This document shows, one piece after another, positions 1 through 5,974 of a DNA stretch of 5,987 nucleotides. The translations under genes and the position numbers were made by a program. Each line of letters begins with the position of its first letter. Within the stretch, counting starts at the first letter, position 1. The DNA lies in the NCBI GenBank assembly GCA_015484985.1, contig WFUL01000232.1:1-5987 (forward strand). The letters run 5' to 3'. The notes beneath the pieces were generated by a model, which was given only the letters and a program-made list of their open reading frames with translations, was not told the origin of the DNA and ran no database searches. The stretch is from Anaerolineales bacterium (GTDB taxonomy: Bacteria; Chloroflexota; Anaerolineae; Anaerolineales; DRMV01).

Positions 1-2
1 GT

Positions 3-1313
3 ATGGTGGACTACGTCGTCCAGCCGGGGGACACCCTGGCAGGAATTGCCATGCGCTTCAACGTGCCCTTGGATCTGTTGATGGAGGCCAACGGTATCGA
101 AGACCCCAACTGGATTTCCGTGGGCCGGGTGCTCGCCATCCCCCCGCCGGTACCCATCGGCCAGGCCCCTGAACTTAAGATGCTCCCTGACGCCGAGTTG
201 GTATACGGGCCTTATGCAGGCCTGTTCGATGTTTACGGTTTCGTCCGGCAGGCCGGAGGTTACCTGGCCCAATACACCGAAGTGGTGGATGGGGAGTACA
301 TGGACGGCGCTTCCATCGTGCATCGTGTGGCCATCGAATATTCAGTCAATCCGCGGTTGTTGCTGGCCTTGCTGGAATACCTGAGTGGTTGGGTAACCCA
401 AAGGGACCCCCGTCCCTCAACGAAAGCGTATCCCCTGGGTTTTGTGGACCCGCGTTACCAAGGCCTGTGGTCCCAACTTTCCTGGGCGGCGAACGAACTC
501 AATCGCGGGTATTACCTCTGGAAGGTCGGAACCATCGGGGGGTTCTCCCTGGCCGATGGCAACTGGGTTCAGGCCCACCCTCAAGTCAACGCGGGGACGG
601 CCGCGATACAGCGGTTCTTCGCCCTATTGTTTGACTATCGGACTTGGGAGCGCGCGGTGGGACCCAACGGCTTTTTGGCGACTTATCAGGAACTCTTTGG
701 ATGGCCTTTCGATTTCACGTACGAGCCCCTGGTACTCGATAACCTGGAATCCCCTTCCCTGGACCTTCCTTTCCCAAAAGGGGATACCTGGTACTTCACC
801 GGGGGCCCCCATGGCGCTTGGGGTACGGGTTCCCCTTGGGGGGCAGTGGATTTCGCGCCCGGTGACGGTCCCTTGGGTTGTTACCTCTCGCCTTCCTGGA
901 CCACCGCTGTGGCCGATGGCCTGGTCGTGCGCAGTCGATACGGTGTGGTGGCCCTCGACCTGGACATGGACGGCTACGAACAGACGGGTTGGGTCGTGGT
1001 GTATTTGCATGTGGATAGCCAGGACCGGGTGCCCGAAGGCGCGGTCGTGCAGCGGGGGGAACGCTTAGGACACCCCTCTTGTGAGGGGGGTGTTTCCACG
1101 GGCACCCATATTCACCTGGCCTGGAAGTACAATGGCCAATGGATGGCGGCCTTCGGTGATACTCCCATGGTGCTGTCGGGCTGGCGGGTAGAGAGCGAAG
1201 GCCATCCCTATGATGGCTGGCTGGCGCAAGGGACGGAACGGATAGAGGCCTGCGCCTGTCGCAAATCTGAGAACGCGGTCTACCACGCCCCCACTCAGGA
1301 GGAAGGACCATGA
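3..1313 (+). CDS. LysM + M23-type peptidoglycan peptidase, probably 5'-partial
   Basis: Predicted extracytoplasmic cell-wall hydrolase. Residues about 4-48 form one LysM peptidoglycan-binding module (YVVQPGDTL, then IAMRFNV, NGI and the closing VGRVLAIPPP). Residues about 70-250 are a helical region; 'SVNPRLLLALLEYLSGW' (115-130) resembles the start of lysozyme-like/lytic transglycosylase folds, with E125 as a possible acid, but this is weak. Residues about 260-395 are an M23 (LytM/peptidase M23) domain: H270, D283, YLH (H336) and the terminal HIH (H369/H371). The usual HxxxD motif is here WGAVD, so the first metal ligand would have to be H270, 13 residues before D283. No signal peptide is visible: the LysM begins at residue 3, only two bases precede the first ATG and no upstream stop is seen, so the true start and export signal probably lie left of the window. 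The stop overlaps the next start (ATGA). The family assignment is firm; catalytic activity is inferred. Confidence 0.88.
   Translation: MVDYVVQPGDTLAGIAMRFNVPLDLLMEANGIEDPNWISVGRVLAIPPPVPIGQAPELKMLPDAELVYGPYAGLFDVYGFVRQAGGYLAQYTEVVDGEYMDGASIVHRVAIEYSVNPRLLLALLEYLSGWVTQRDPRPSTKAYPLGFVDPRYQGLWSQLSWAANELNRGYYLWKVGTIGGFSLADGNWVQAHPQVNAGTAAIQRFFALLFDYRTWERAVGPNGFLATYQELFGWPFDFTYEPLVLDNLESPSLDLPFPKGDTWYFTGGPHGAWGTGSPWGAVDFAPGDGPLGCYLSPSWTTAVADGLVVRSRYGVVALDLDMDGYEQTGWVVVYLHVDSQDRVPEGAVVQRGERLGHPSCEGGVSTGTHIHLAWKYNGQWMAAFGDTPMVLSGWRVESEGHPYDGWLAQGTERIEACACRKSENAVYHAPTQEEGP
1297..1302 (+). promoter_or_regulatory. ribosome binding site for the thioesterase gene
   Basis: AGGAGG, continuing as AGGAGGAAGG, lies 7 bases before the ATG at 1310. 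It fixes that start even though it falls inside the 3' end of the preceding gene, and it supports translational coupling. Confidence 0.8.
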
Positions 1314-1843
1314 GCCGAGAAGCCCCAATTCTTTTGGGAAAACCCGTGAGCGCTTCTCGCGTGACCCTGGCCCAACTCATGCAACCCCAGCACGCCAGTT
1401 ACCTGGGTTTTGTCCACGGCGGGGAAATCATGCGCCTCATTGATGAGGTCGGTGCCCTGGCCTGTATGCGCCACGCCGGCCGTTATGTGGTGACCGTGGC
1501 AGTGGACCAGATTCACTTCAACGAGCCCATTCGCATCGGGGACCTGGTCCTGCTTACGGCCGAGGTATCTTACGTGGGGTGTACCTCCATGGAAGTGGAA
1601 GTCCAGGTGGTGGCCGAAAATCCCCTGACGGGCGAACGACGCCATACGAATACGGCTTATCTGGTCTATGTAGCCCTGGATGAGGAAGGGCGTCCCACCC
1701 CTGTCCCCCCTTTGTTGCTGGAAAACGAACAGCAGCGACGGCGCTTTCAAGAAGCGCAAGAACGCCGTGTCATGCGCCTGGCCCGACGACGACAACGGCG
1801 GGTGACGCCTTTGCACGGTGAGCCCGAAGGAGGTGAGAACTGA
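1310..1843 (+). CDS. acyl-CoA thioesterase, hotdog fold (YciA/BACH type)
   Basis: Predicted to hydrolyse acyl-CoA to free acid and CoA in the cytosol. The single hotdog domain spans residues about 15-135. The family hallmarks are QPQHASYLGFVHGGEIM (25-41) with LIDEVG straight after, where D45 is the expected catalytic aspartate of the GGxxxxxxD motif. They are followed by VVTVAVDQIHFNEPIRIGDLV, the VGCTSMEVEV strand with AEN, and RHTNTAYLVYVALDE.GRP.PVPPL, all typical of the broad-specificity YciA/cytosolic acyl-CoA hydrolase group. The C-terminal tail (about 139-165) is rich in Arg and Gln and predicted helical; it goes beyond the catalytic fold. The start is set by a 4-base ATGA overlap with the peptidase gene and a strong ribosome binding site; the stop overlaps the next ATG by one base (TGATG). 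The chain length of the preferred acyl-CoA cannot be read from the sequence. Family call is confident. Confidence 0.93.
   Translation: MSREAPILLGKPVSASRVTLAQLMQPQHASYLGFVHGGEIMRLIDEVGALACMRHAGRYVVTVAVDQIHFNEPIRIGDLVLLTAEVSYVGCTSMEVEVQVVAENPLTGERRHTNTAYLVYVALDEEGRPTPVPPLLLENEQQRRRFQEAQERRVMRLARRRQRRVTPLHGEPEGGEN
1828..1833 (+). promoter_or_regulatory. ribosome binding site for the AAA+ ATPase gene
   Basis: AGGAGG lies within AAGGAGGTGA (1827-1836), close to a full anti-16S match, and ends 9 bases before the ATG at 1843. It decides the start of the ATPase gene at the TGATG junction. Confidence 0.8.
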
Positions 1844-3087
1844 TGTCCGGTGACTTTCCTAACGAAGAAGAATGGGAACTCATTGATCCGGAGGACCTGC
1901 CGGCTATTTTTCGGGGTTCGGAAACGGAAGGGACTTTGGTTACCAGCGTGCGCTCCTTGCGAGACCTCATTCAACGGGCCACCGGTCGAGTGGGGGACCG
2001 GGAAGCCTTGGAGGACGCCGGGTTGGCCGAGGTCCATCCGTTTCCCTTTCTGGCTCTGGTGGGTATGGAGCAGGTCCAGCAGGCCCTCATGCTGGCCGTC
2101 ATCAATCCCCGGGTGGGGGGTGTGATTCTGTTGGGGCCCACAGGTGTGGGCAAGACCACCGCGGTGCGTTCTCTGACCGGAGTGCTCCCCCGGGTGCCCC
2201 GCAGTCTGTGCTACTACGGATGTCTGCCCGAAGACATTGAAGAGGGTGGTCTGGAGGCCGTTTGTGCCTCGTGCGCGGAGAAGTATCGTCGAGGCGAGCC
2301 TTTGGCGGTGATGGAGTCTGCCCGTTTGTTGGAGATCCCCTACCCGGTGCAACCTGAAGAGGTTTGGGGGACTCTGGATGAACGGGCGGCCCGGAAGGGA
2401 CGTCACCGCTTGCGTCGGGGCCTCTTGGGCCTGGCCGACCGGCAGGTGCTCTTCGTGGATGAAATCACCCGGTATCCACGGGAAATTCAAGAGGCTGTCG
2501 TGGAGGCGGCATCGCAGGGTTATTACACCCTGAGCCGGGGTGGCCTGACGGCCGTATACCGCTCCCAATTCGTACTGGTCGCGACCCTCAACCCCCAACG
2601 GGGGCGTCTTCCCTTTCATGTGCTGGACCGATTTGGCCTGCGGGTACCCATGAACGCTCTGGACGACCTAGAGGCCCGCGCGTTGTTGTGGGAACGACTG
2701 CACGCCTGGCGACGTTCGCCTCGCGCCTTTGTGGCTTCCTTTGAGGCTCGCACCGCGGCTTTGCGTCAGGAAATCAAGGCCGCGCGAGACCGGCTGCCTC
2801 GCGTACGGGTCCCTAAGGATGTGGCCCGTCGGGTTGCTCGGCTCGCCTCCCTGCTGGAACTCCCTTCCCTGCGCGCGGAACTGGCTTTGCTGGAAGCCGC
2901 CCGTGCCCACGCTGCCGCAGAGGATCGGGAAGAAGTCCAAGATGTAGATGTGCGGGCCGTGGCCCCGTTGGTGATGGCGCTGCGTCGACCCAGGGAGGCA
3001 GAGAGGTTTTTCGAAACCCAGGAAGTGGATTTCGTCCCCCTGCAACAAGCCGTGCAAGAGATTTTCCCTCAGGAGGTTGCGTCATGA
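1843..3087 (+). CDS. BchI/ChlI-like AAA+ ATPase (magnesium chelatase ATPase-subunit family)
   Basis: Cytosolic AAA+ ATPase of the helix-2-insert clade that includes the Mg-chelatase I subunit. Residues 1-65 are an acidic leader. The core begins at PFPFLALVGMEQVQQALMLA. Walker A is GPTGVGKT (98-105), Walker B VLFVDE (202-207), sensor 1 N250, an arginine-finger candidate R263 in LDRFGL, and a sensor-2 candidate R344 in LPSLRAELALLEAARAHA. VWGTLDERA (174-182) matches the BchI 'V.GTLDIERA' segment. A C123-x3-C127 ... C141-x2-C144 cluster lies between Walker A and this segment, as in the cysteine-bearing BchI-like proteins, and may bind zinc. At 414 residues it is longer than the usual roughly 340-350 of BchI, mainly because of the N-terminal leader. 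No von Willebrand-type (ChlD) partner, cobaltochelatase or bacteriochlorophyll gene is nearby, so a role in pigment synthesis is not supported; it may drive a MoxR/BchI-like remodelling or chelation step. It overlaps the next gene by ATGA. Confidence 0.9.
   Translation: MSGDFPNEEEWELIDPEDLPAIFRGSETEGTLVTSVRSLRDLIQRATGRVGDREALEDAGLAEVHPFPFLALVGMEQVQQALMLAVINPRVGGVILLGPTGVGKTTAVRSLTGVLPRVPRSLCYYGCLPEDIEEGGLEAVCASCAEKYRRGEPLAVMESARLLEIPYPVQPEEVWGTLDERAARKGRHRLRRGLLGLADRQVLFVDEITRYPREIQEAVVEAASQGYYTLSRGGLTAVYRSQFVLVATLNPQRGRLPFHVLDRFGLRVPMNALDDLEARALLWERLHAWRRSPRAFVASFEARTAALRQEIKAARDRLPRVRVPKDVARRVARLASLLELPSLRAELALLEAARAHAAAEDREEVQDVDVRAVAPLVMALRRPREAERFFETQEVDFVPLQQAVQEIFPQEVAS
3071..3076 (+). 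promoter_or_regulatory. ribosome binding site for the sugar dehydrogenase gene
   Basis: AGGAGG ends 7 bases before the ATG at 3084. It lies inside the 3' end of the ATPase gene and supports the chosen start, which is immediately followed by a proper lipoprotein signal. Confidence 0.8.
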
Positions 3088-4391
3088 AACGCATCTGGGT
3101 GGTTGTTGGGATAGGCGCGTGGTGGCTGCTAGTTGCATGTCAGCCTTCCACCGTGGTCTCTCCCACTGCATCCCCCCTTCCCCCTTCACCTGCGGGGACC
3201 TCTCTTCCAGAAGGGTCCCCAACCATCCCCGTGACGCCTTCCCCCGAACCCACCTGGACGCCCTCGCCCGAAACACCGATGGCGTCTGGGTCCTGGGGTC
3301 TTCCGGACCCCAAGACGGCGCATTGGGTGCGCGTAGCGGAGGGTTTTCGCCAGCCCACGGCCATCGTGGCGGCGCCGGGGTATCCAGGCCGCCTTTTCAT
3401 CCTGGAACGTCGAGGAGTGGCCTGGACGTTGTGGCAGGGTGAGCGGCAAATTTTCCTCGACCTTCAGGACCGTGTGGGTTCCCAAGCAACCGAACAGGGC
3501 CTTTTGGGTATGGCCTTCCATCCGGATTTCCCCGAAACGCCCTGGGTCTTCGTAAATTACACTGACAGGCAGGGAGATACCGTGGTGGCCCGGTTCCCGG
3601 TGGATGTGGCCACCTGGAAGGCCGATCCCGGACAGGAGCAGGTGCTCCTCCGGGTGGATCAGCCTTATGGAAACCATAACGGTGGCCATCTTCTATTTGG
3701 GCCCGATGGCTACCTGTATATCGGCCTGGGTGATGGCGGTGCAGCCGGTGACCCCCAGGACAATGCCCAGAACCCCCAAACCCTGCTGGGGAAGATGTTG
3801 CGCATTGACGTGAATGTAGAGCCCTATGGTATCCCACCAGACAATGCCTTTCCCCAGGGCGGTGGTCGGCCGGAGATTTGGGCGATGGGTTTGCGCAATC
3901 CCTGGCGCTACGATTTTGATCCCCTCACCGGCGACCTGTACATCGCGGATGTGGGACAGGACAAGTGGGAAGAGGTGCATTTCTGGCCCGCGGATGGTGG
4001 GGCTGGCGCCAACTTCGGTTGGGACTATTACGAGGGTTCCCATCCCTATGAAGACACCCCACCTCCGGGGCTGACCCTGATTTTCCCGGTCGTGGAGTAT
4101 GGCCACGATCAGGGATGTTCGATTACGGGAGGTGTGGTCTATCGAGGCCGCGCGCTGGGACCGGAGTGGCAGGGAGTTTACCTGTACGGGGATTTTTGCA
4201 GCGGACGCATTTGGGGGTTACGCCGCCAGCCGGACGACTCATGGGCCAACGGATTGCTCTACGAAACTTCCTTCAACATCTCAACCTTCGGACGGGATGC
4301 TGCAGGTTTCGGCTCCGAGGTGGGGGGAGAGGTGTATTTGGCCCATTACACGACGGGTGAAATCTACCGGTTGGAGCCAGTCGCGCCGTAG
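3084..4391 (+). CDS. PQQ-dependent sugar (glucose/sorbosone-type) dehydrogenase lipoprotein
   Basis: Predicted surface-anchored quinoprotein that oxidises aldose sugars with pyrroloquinoline quinone and calcium (soluble glucose dehydrogenase/YliI-Asd/GSDH family). Residues 1-19 form a lipoprotein signal ending in the lipobox LVAC, with C19 as the lipidated residue. A Pro/Ser/Thr linker (about 20-70) follows, then a six-bladed propeller domain (about 75-432). Family motifs are EQGLLGMAFHPDFP (H146, the expected catalytic base position), NHNGGHLLFGPDGYLYIGLGDGG, GLRNPWRYDFDP (R271/N272, expected at the PQQ/substrate site), DLYIADVGQDKWEEV, NFGWDYYEG and the closing GEVYLAHYTTGEIYRLEP. C345 and C372 may form a disulfide. 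The ATGA overlap with the ATPase gene makes it the last gene of the cluster. Cofactor and substrate are inferred from the family; no PQQ synthesis gene is visible. Some members of this fold do not bind PQQ. Confidence 0.92.
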   Translation: MKRIWVVVGIGAWWLLVACQPSTVVSPTASPLPPSPAGTSLPEGSPTIPVTPSPEPTWTPSPETPMASGSWGLPDPKTAHWVRVAEGFRQPTAIVAAPGYPGRLFILERRGVAWTLWQGERQIFLDLQDRVGSQATEQGLLGMAFHPDFPETPWVFVNYTDRQGDTVVARFPVDVATWKADPGQEQVLLRVDQPYGNHNGGHLLFGPDGYLYIGLGDGGAAGDPQDNAQNPQTLLGKMLRIDVNVEPYGIPPDNAFPQGGGRPEIWAMGLRNPWRYDFDPLTGDLYIADVGQDKWEEVHFWPADGGAGANFGWDYYEGSHPYEDTPPPGLTLIFPVVEYGHDQGCSITGGVVYRGRALGPEWQGVYLYGDFCSGRIWGLRRQPDDSWANGLLYETSFNISTFGRDAAGFGSEVGGEVYLAHYTTGEIYRLEPVAP

Positions 4392-4477
4392 ATGGACAAG
4401 GAGGAAAGGAATACCCATCCTCTCATATAACGAAACAATTGTTGATACTCCTGATCAGGCCCGGTGCCATAGGACAG

Positions 4478-4522
4478 AACATCAATTGATGGGACGGCTT
4501 CGCCGTCCCATCAATTGATGTT
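4478..4522. repeat. perfect inverted repeat, 21-bp arms, 3-base spacer
   Basis: The arms at 4478-4498 and 4502-4522 are perfectly complementary around TTC (4499-4501). The inner half is GC-rich (GGGACGGC/GCCGTCCC); the outer half of each arm contains the self-palindrome ATCAATTGAT (4481-4490 and 4510-4519). As RNA it would be a very stable hairpin on either strand. It begins 86 bases after the dehydrogenase stop and is followed on the plus strand by only a short T run (TTTCT), so it could be a weak terminator or 3' stabiliser for the operon, or a copy of a dispersed palindromic (REP/MITE-like) element. Which of these holds cannot be told from one copy. Confidence 0.9.
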
Positions 4523-4558
4523 TCTACTCGCGGCCCCAGCCCCGGAAAGACCTATGCG

Positions 4559-4577
4559 GGAGGGCCGAAAGGCCTCC
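4559..4577. other. small hairpin with GAAA tetraloop
   Basis: GGAGGGCC-GAAA-GGCCTCC folds into a 7-bp stem with one bulged G and a GNRA-type loop. No surrounding structured-RNA family is recognised, and it may be fortuitous. Confidence 0.4.
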
Positions 4578-4707
4578 ATAAATGTAAGCCCTTGCACAAA
4601 GATAGGGAACATGAGGGGTCGTGTGCTACAGCCCGGGTCACATTATCCGATGGCCAGATGGCCTTTTGGATGGTTTCATCTCATGAGAGAAGGGGTATGA
4701 GGCAACG

Positions 4708-4745
4708 AAAAAAGAAAGCGGGGCGGTTTTGGCCGCCCCGCTTTT
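4708..4745 (-). terminator. Rho-independent terminator of the BMP-family gene
   Basis: A perfect 12-bp stem (4715-4726 with 4733-4744: AAAGCGGGGCGG / CCGCCCCGCTTT) has a 6-base loop. Read on the minus strand, the GC-rich stem is followed by CTTTTTT (4714-4708), a good U tract, 17 bases after the stop codon of the minus-strand gene. A short T run also follows on the plus strand, so some bidirectional activity on the convergent operon is possible. Confidence 0.88.
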
Positions 4746-4761
4746 GGGTTCCCCGTAAGGG

Positions 4762-5916
4762 CTATTCCTCAATGGGCCAACCCGTGGGGATTTCCCCTGC
4801 CTCGAGGCCCTGGCGAATTTCCTCCAGTTTGTCCTTCACATCCTGCGGAATCATGTCTTCAAAGTCGTGGAAGGGCGCGAGGCCCACGTCACCATAGTAG
4901 TTGCCCGCGGGGAAGTTGCCTTCCTGGGCCAGCTTGATGAGGTCAAACACGCCGGGGGTGATGAGCTTCATGGCGCTGGTCACCAGGCAGGGACGGGCCT
5001 CGGGTACGGTGTACCATTGGTCGGTGTCCACGCCGATGCAGTAGACCTCTTTGCCGGCTTTGGCGGCCTGAGCCACCTCGATGAGCGCGCCATTGCCCGT
5101 CTTACCGCCCGCGCCGAAGATGACGTCAAAGCCCTGGTCGATGAGCTGTTTGGCGGTCGCCGCGCCCCACTCAGGGTCGGTGAAGGCCACATCCAGGCCA
5201 CCAGGGTGATAGATGACGTTGGCTTCCACGTTCTCATTGACGTACTTGGCGCCGTTGATGTAGCCCGTGCCGAAGGCCTTGACGGGAGGGACCAGGTCCG
5301 TACCCAGCACGCCGGCAATCTTGTTCGTCTTGGTGAGCATACCCGCCAGCGCGCCGGCCAGGAAGCCCGCGCGATCTTCGTGGAAGATGAGACCGGCTAC
5401 ATTGGGCAGGTCGTTGCCCGCGTCATCGTCCACAGCCCAGGGCTGGAACTGGTCCACACCGATGAAGTAGACCTCGGGGAATTCCTTGGCCATGACCTGG
5501 GTCGCTTCACCCAGAGCAAAGCCCACGGTCACGATGACGTCGAAGCCGTTCTCAGCGAAGAGCCGGATGTTGGTCTCATAGTCCTTAGAGTCCTTGGTTT
5601 CGATGTAATCCACGTAAGCGCCCAGTTCCTCTTTGGCCTTCAACACACCTTCCCAGGCCGATTGGTTGAAGGACTTATCGTCGATTTCACCCACGTCCGT
5701 GACTAGACCGACGCACAGCACATCGGGGCTGGCACAGTCGGGCATTTCTTCTTTGCCCGCGGCCTCTTCCGTCTTCATGGGCTCTGCCGTTTCCATCGCT
5801 TCCATTGTTGCCGCGGGCTGCTCTTCCTTCGGCGCTTCGGTGGGGGTGGCCTTCTGGCAGGCTGCCAATCCGATCGCTAAAGCCAATACGGTGAGCATAA
5901 ACATCCACTTACGCAT
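4762..5916 (-). CDS. BMP-family (PnrA/Med-like) ABC importer substrate-binding lipoprotein
   Basis: Predicted extracellular, lipid-anchored receptor of an ABC importer; characterised members of this family (PnrA/TmpC, BmpA) bind purine nucleosides. The signal peptide is residues 1-20 with lipobox LAAC (C20 lipidated). A low-complexity linker rich in Glu, Ala, Met and Thr (21-60) follows, then the periplasmic-binding fold from about 67. Motifs include GLVTDVGEIDDKSFNQSAWEG (70-90, the family hallmark), ETNIRLFAENGFDVIVTVGF, FIGVDQF, NVAGLIFHEDRAGFLAGALAG, DVIFGAGGKTGNGALIEVAQ, CIGVDTDQ and SAMKLITPGVFDLIKLA. C61/C68 and C293/C310 may pair. At 384 residues it is slightly long for the family because of the linker. 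The start is supported by a strong ribosome binding site and by the signal peptide. It is followed directly by a terminator, so it is the last or only gene of its transcript; ATPase and permease genes are not in the window. The ligand is inferred from the family only. Confidence 0.94.
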   Translation of the reverse strand: MRKWMFMLTVLALAIGLAACQKATPTEAPKEEQPAATMEAMETAEPMKTEEAAGKEEMPDCASPDVLCVGLVTDVGEIDDKSFNQSAWEGVLKAKEELGAYVDYIETKDSKDYETNIRLFAENGFDVIVTVGFALGEATQVMAKEFPEVYFIGVDQFQPWAVDDDAGNDLPNVAGLIFHEDRAGFLAGALAGMLTKTNKIAGVLGTDLVPPVKAFGTGYINGAKYVNENVEANVIYHPGGLDVAFTDPEWGAATAKQLIDQGFDVIFGAGGKTGNGALIEVAQAAKAGKEVYCIGVDTDQWYTVPEARPCLVTSAMKLITPGVFDLIKLAQEGNFPAGNYYGDVGLAPFHDFEDMIPQDVKDKLEEIRQGLEAGEIPTGWPIEE

Positions 5917-5925
5917 CCTCTATCT

Positions 5926-5931
5926 CCTCCT
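5926..5931 (-). promoter_or_regulatory. ribosome binding site for the BMP-family gene
   Basis: On the minus strand AGGAGG (within AGGAGGAG, 5931-5924) ends 9 bases before the ATG at 5916, which fixes this start. Confidence 0.8.
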
Positions 5932-5965
5932 GAAGTAGGTTTGGCCCTGCAGGAGAACCGGCTCG

Positions 5966-5971
5966 GTTATA
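5966..5971 (-). promoter_or_regulatory. possible -10 box upstream of the BMP-family gene
   Basis: TATAAC on the minus strand matches five of six bases of the sigma-70 -10 consensus, about 50 bases before the ATG. A -35 box would fall beyond the genomic sequence available, so the call is tentative. Confidence 0.22.
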
Positions 5972-5974
5972 CCT

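Larger units (their letters stand above)
4392..4761. other. convergent intergenic region without a convincing gene
   Basis: These 370 bases separate the plus-strand operon from the convergent minus-strand lipoprotein gene. The region holds an orphan AAGGAGG (4398-4404) with no ATG, GTG or TTG at proper distance. It also holds 10-bp palindromes at 4434-4443 (AACAATTGTT), 4450-4459 (CCTGATCAGG) and 4679-4688 (TCTCATGAGA), the large inverted repeat at 4478-4522, and a GAAA-loop hairpin at 4559-4577. A GATGGCC direct repeat lies at 4649-4655 and 4657-4663, and the terminator at 4708-4745. Short open frames cross it but show no family features or ribosome binding site. Confidence 0.7.

Noticed and set aside
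1070..1093. Hairpin-like ACACCCCTC ... GAGGGGGGTGT inside the peptidase gene
   Set aside because: The right arm has two extra G bases and no T tract follows. The bases encode the conserved GHPSCEGGVSTG segment, so the symmetry is explained by coding.
1747..2619. Minus-strand open frame of 290 codons under the thioesterase/ATPase junction
   Set aside because: It is antisense to two well-supported genes, has no family features, and is rich in Gln, His, Pro and Gly as expected of a shadow frame.
1843..3087. Assignment of the AAA+ gene as true Mg-chelatase bchI
   Set aside because: The motifs place it in the broad family only. The ATEDRV loop is replaced, there is a long N-terminal leader, and no other pigment gene is nearby, so no gene symbol was given.
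4515..4700. 61-codon plus-strand open frame in the intergenic region
   Set aside because: It starts inside the right arm of the large inverted repeat, has no ribosome binding site and no recognisable features.
4592..4897. 101-codon plus-strand open frame crossing the terminator into the BMP-family gene
   Set aside because: It reads through the minus-strand terminator hairpin and the 3' end of a confident gene, with no family features.
4867..5706. Long plus-strand open frame of 279 codons opposite the BMP-family gene
   Set aside because: It lies wholly antisense to a gene with unmistakable family motifs and a signal peptide. Its translation shows no recognisable domain, and it arises from the codon bias of a GC-rich gene.
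5956..5968. Short inverted repeat AACCG-GCT-CGGTT upstream of the BMP-family gene
   Set aside because: Five-base arms are too short to separate from chance, and the region is cut by the adapter, so an operator call is not supported.
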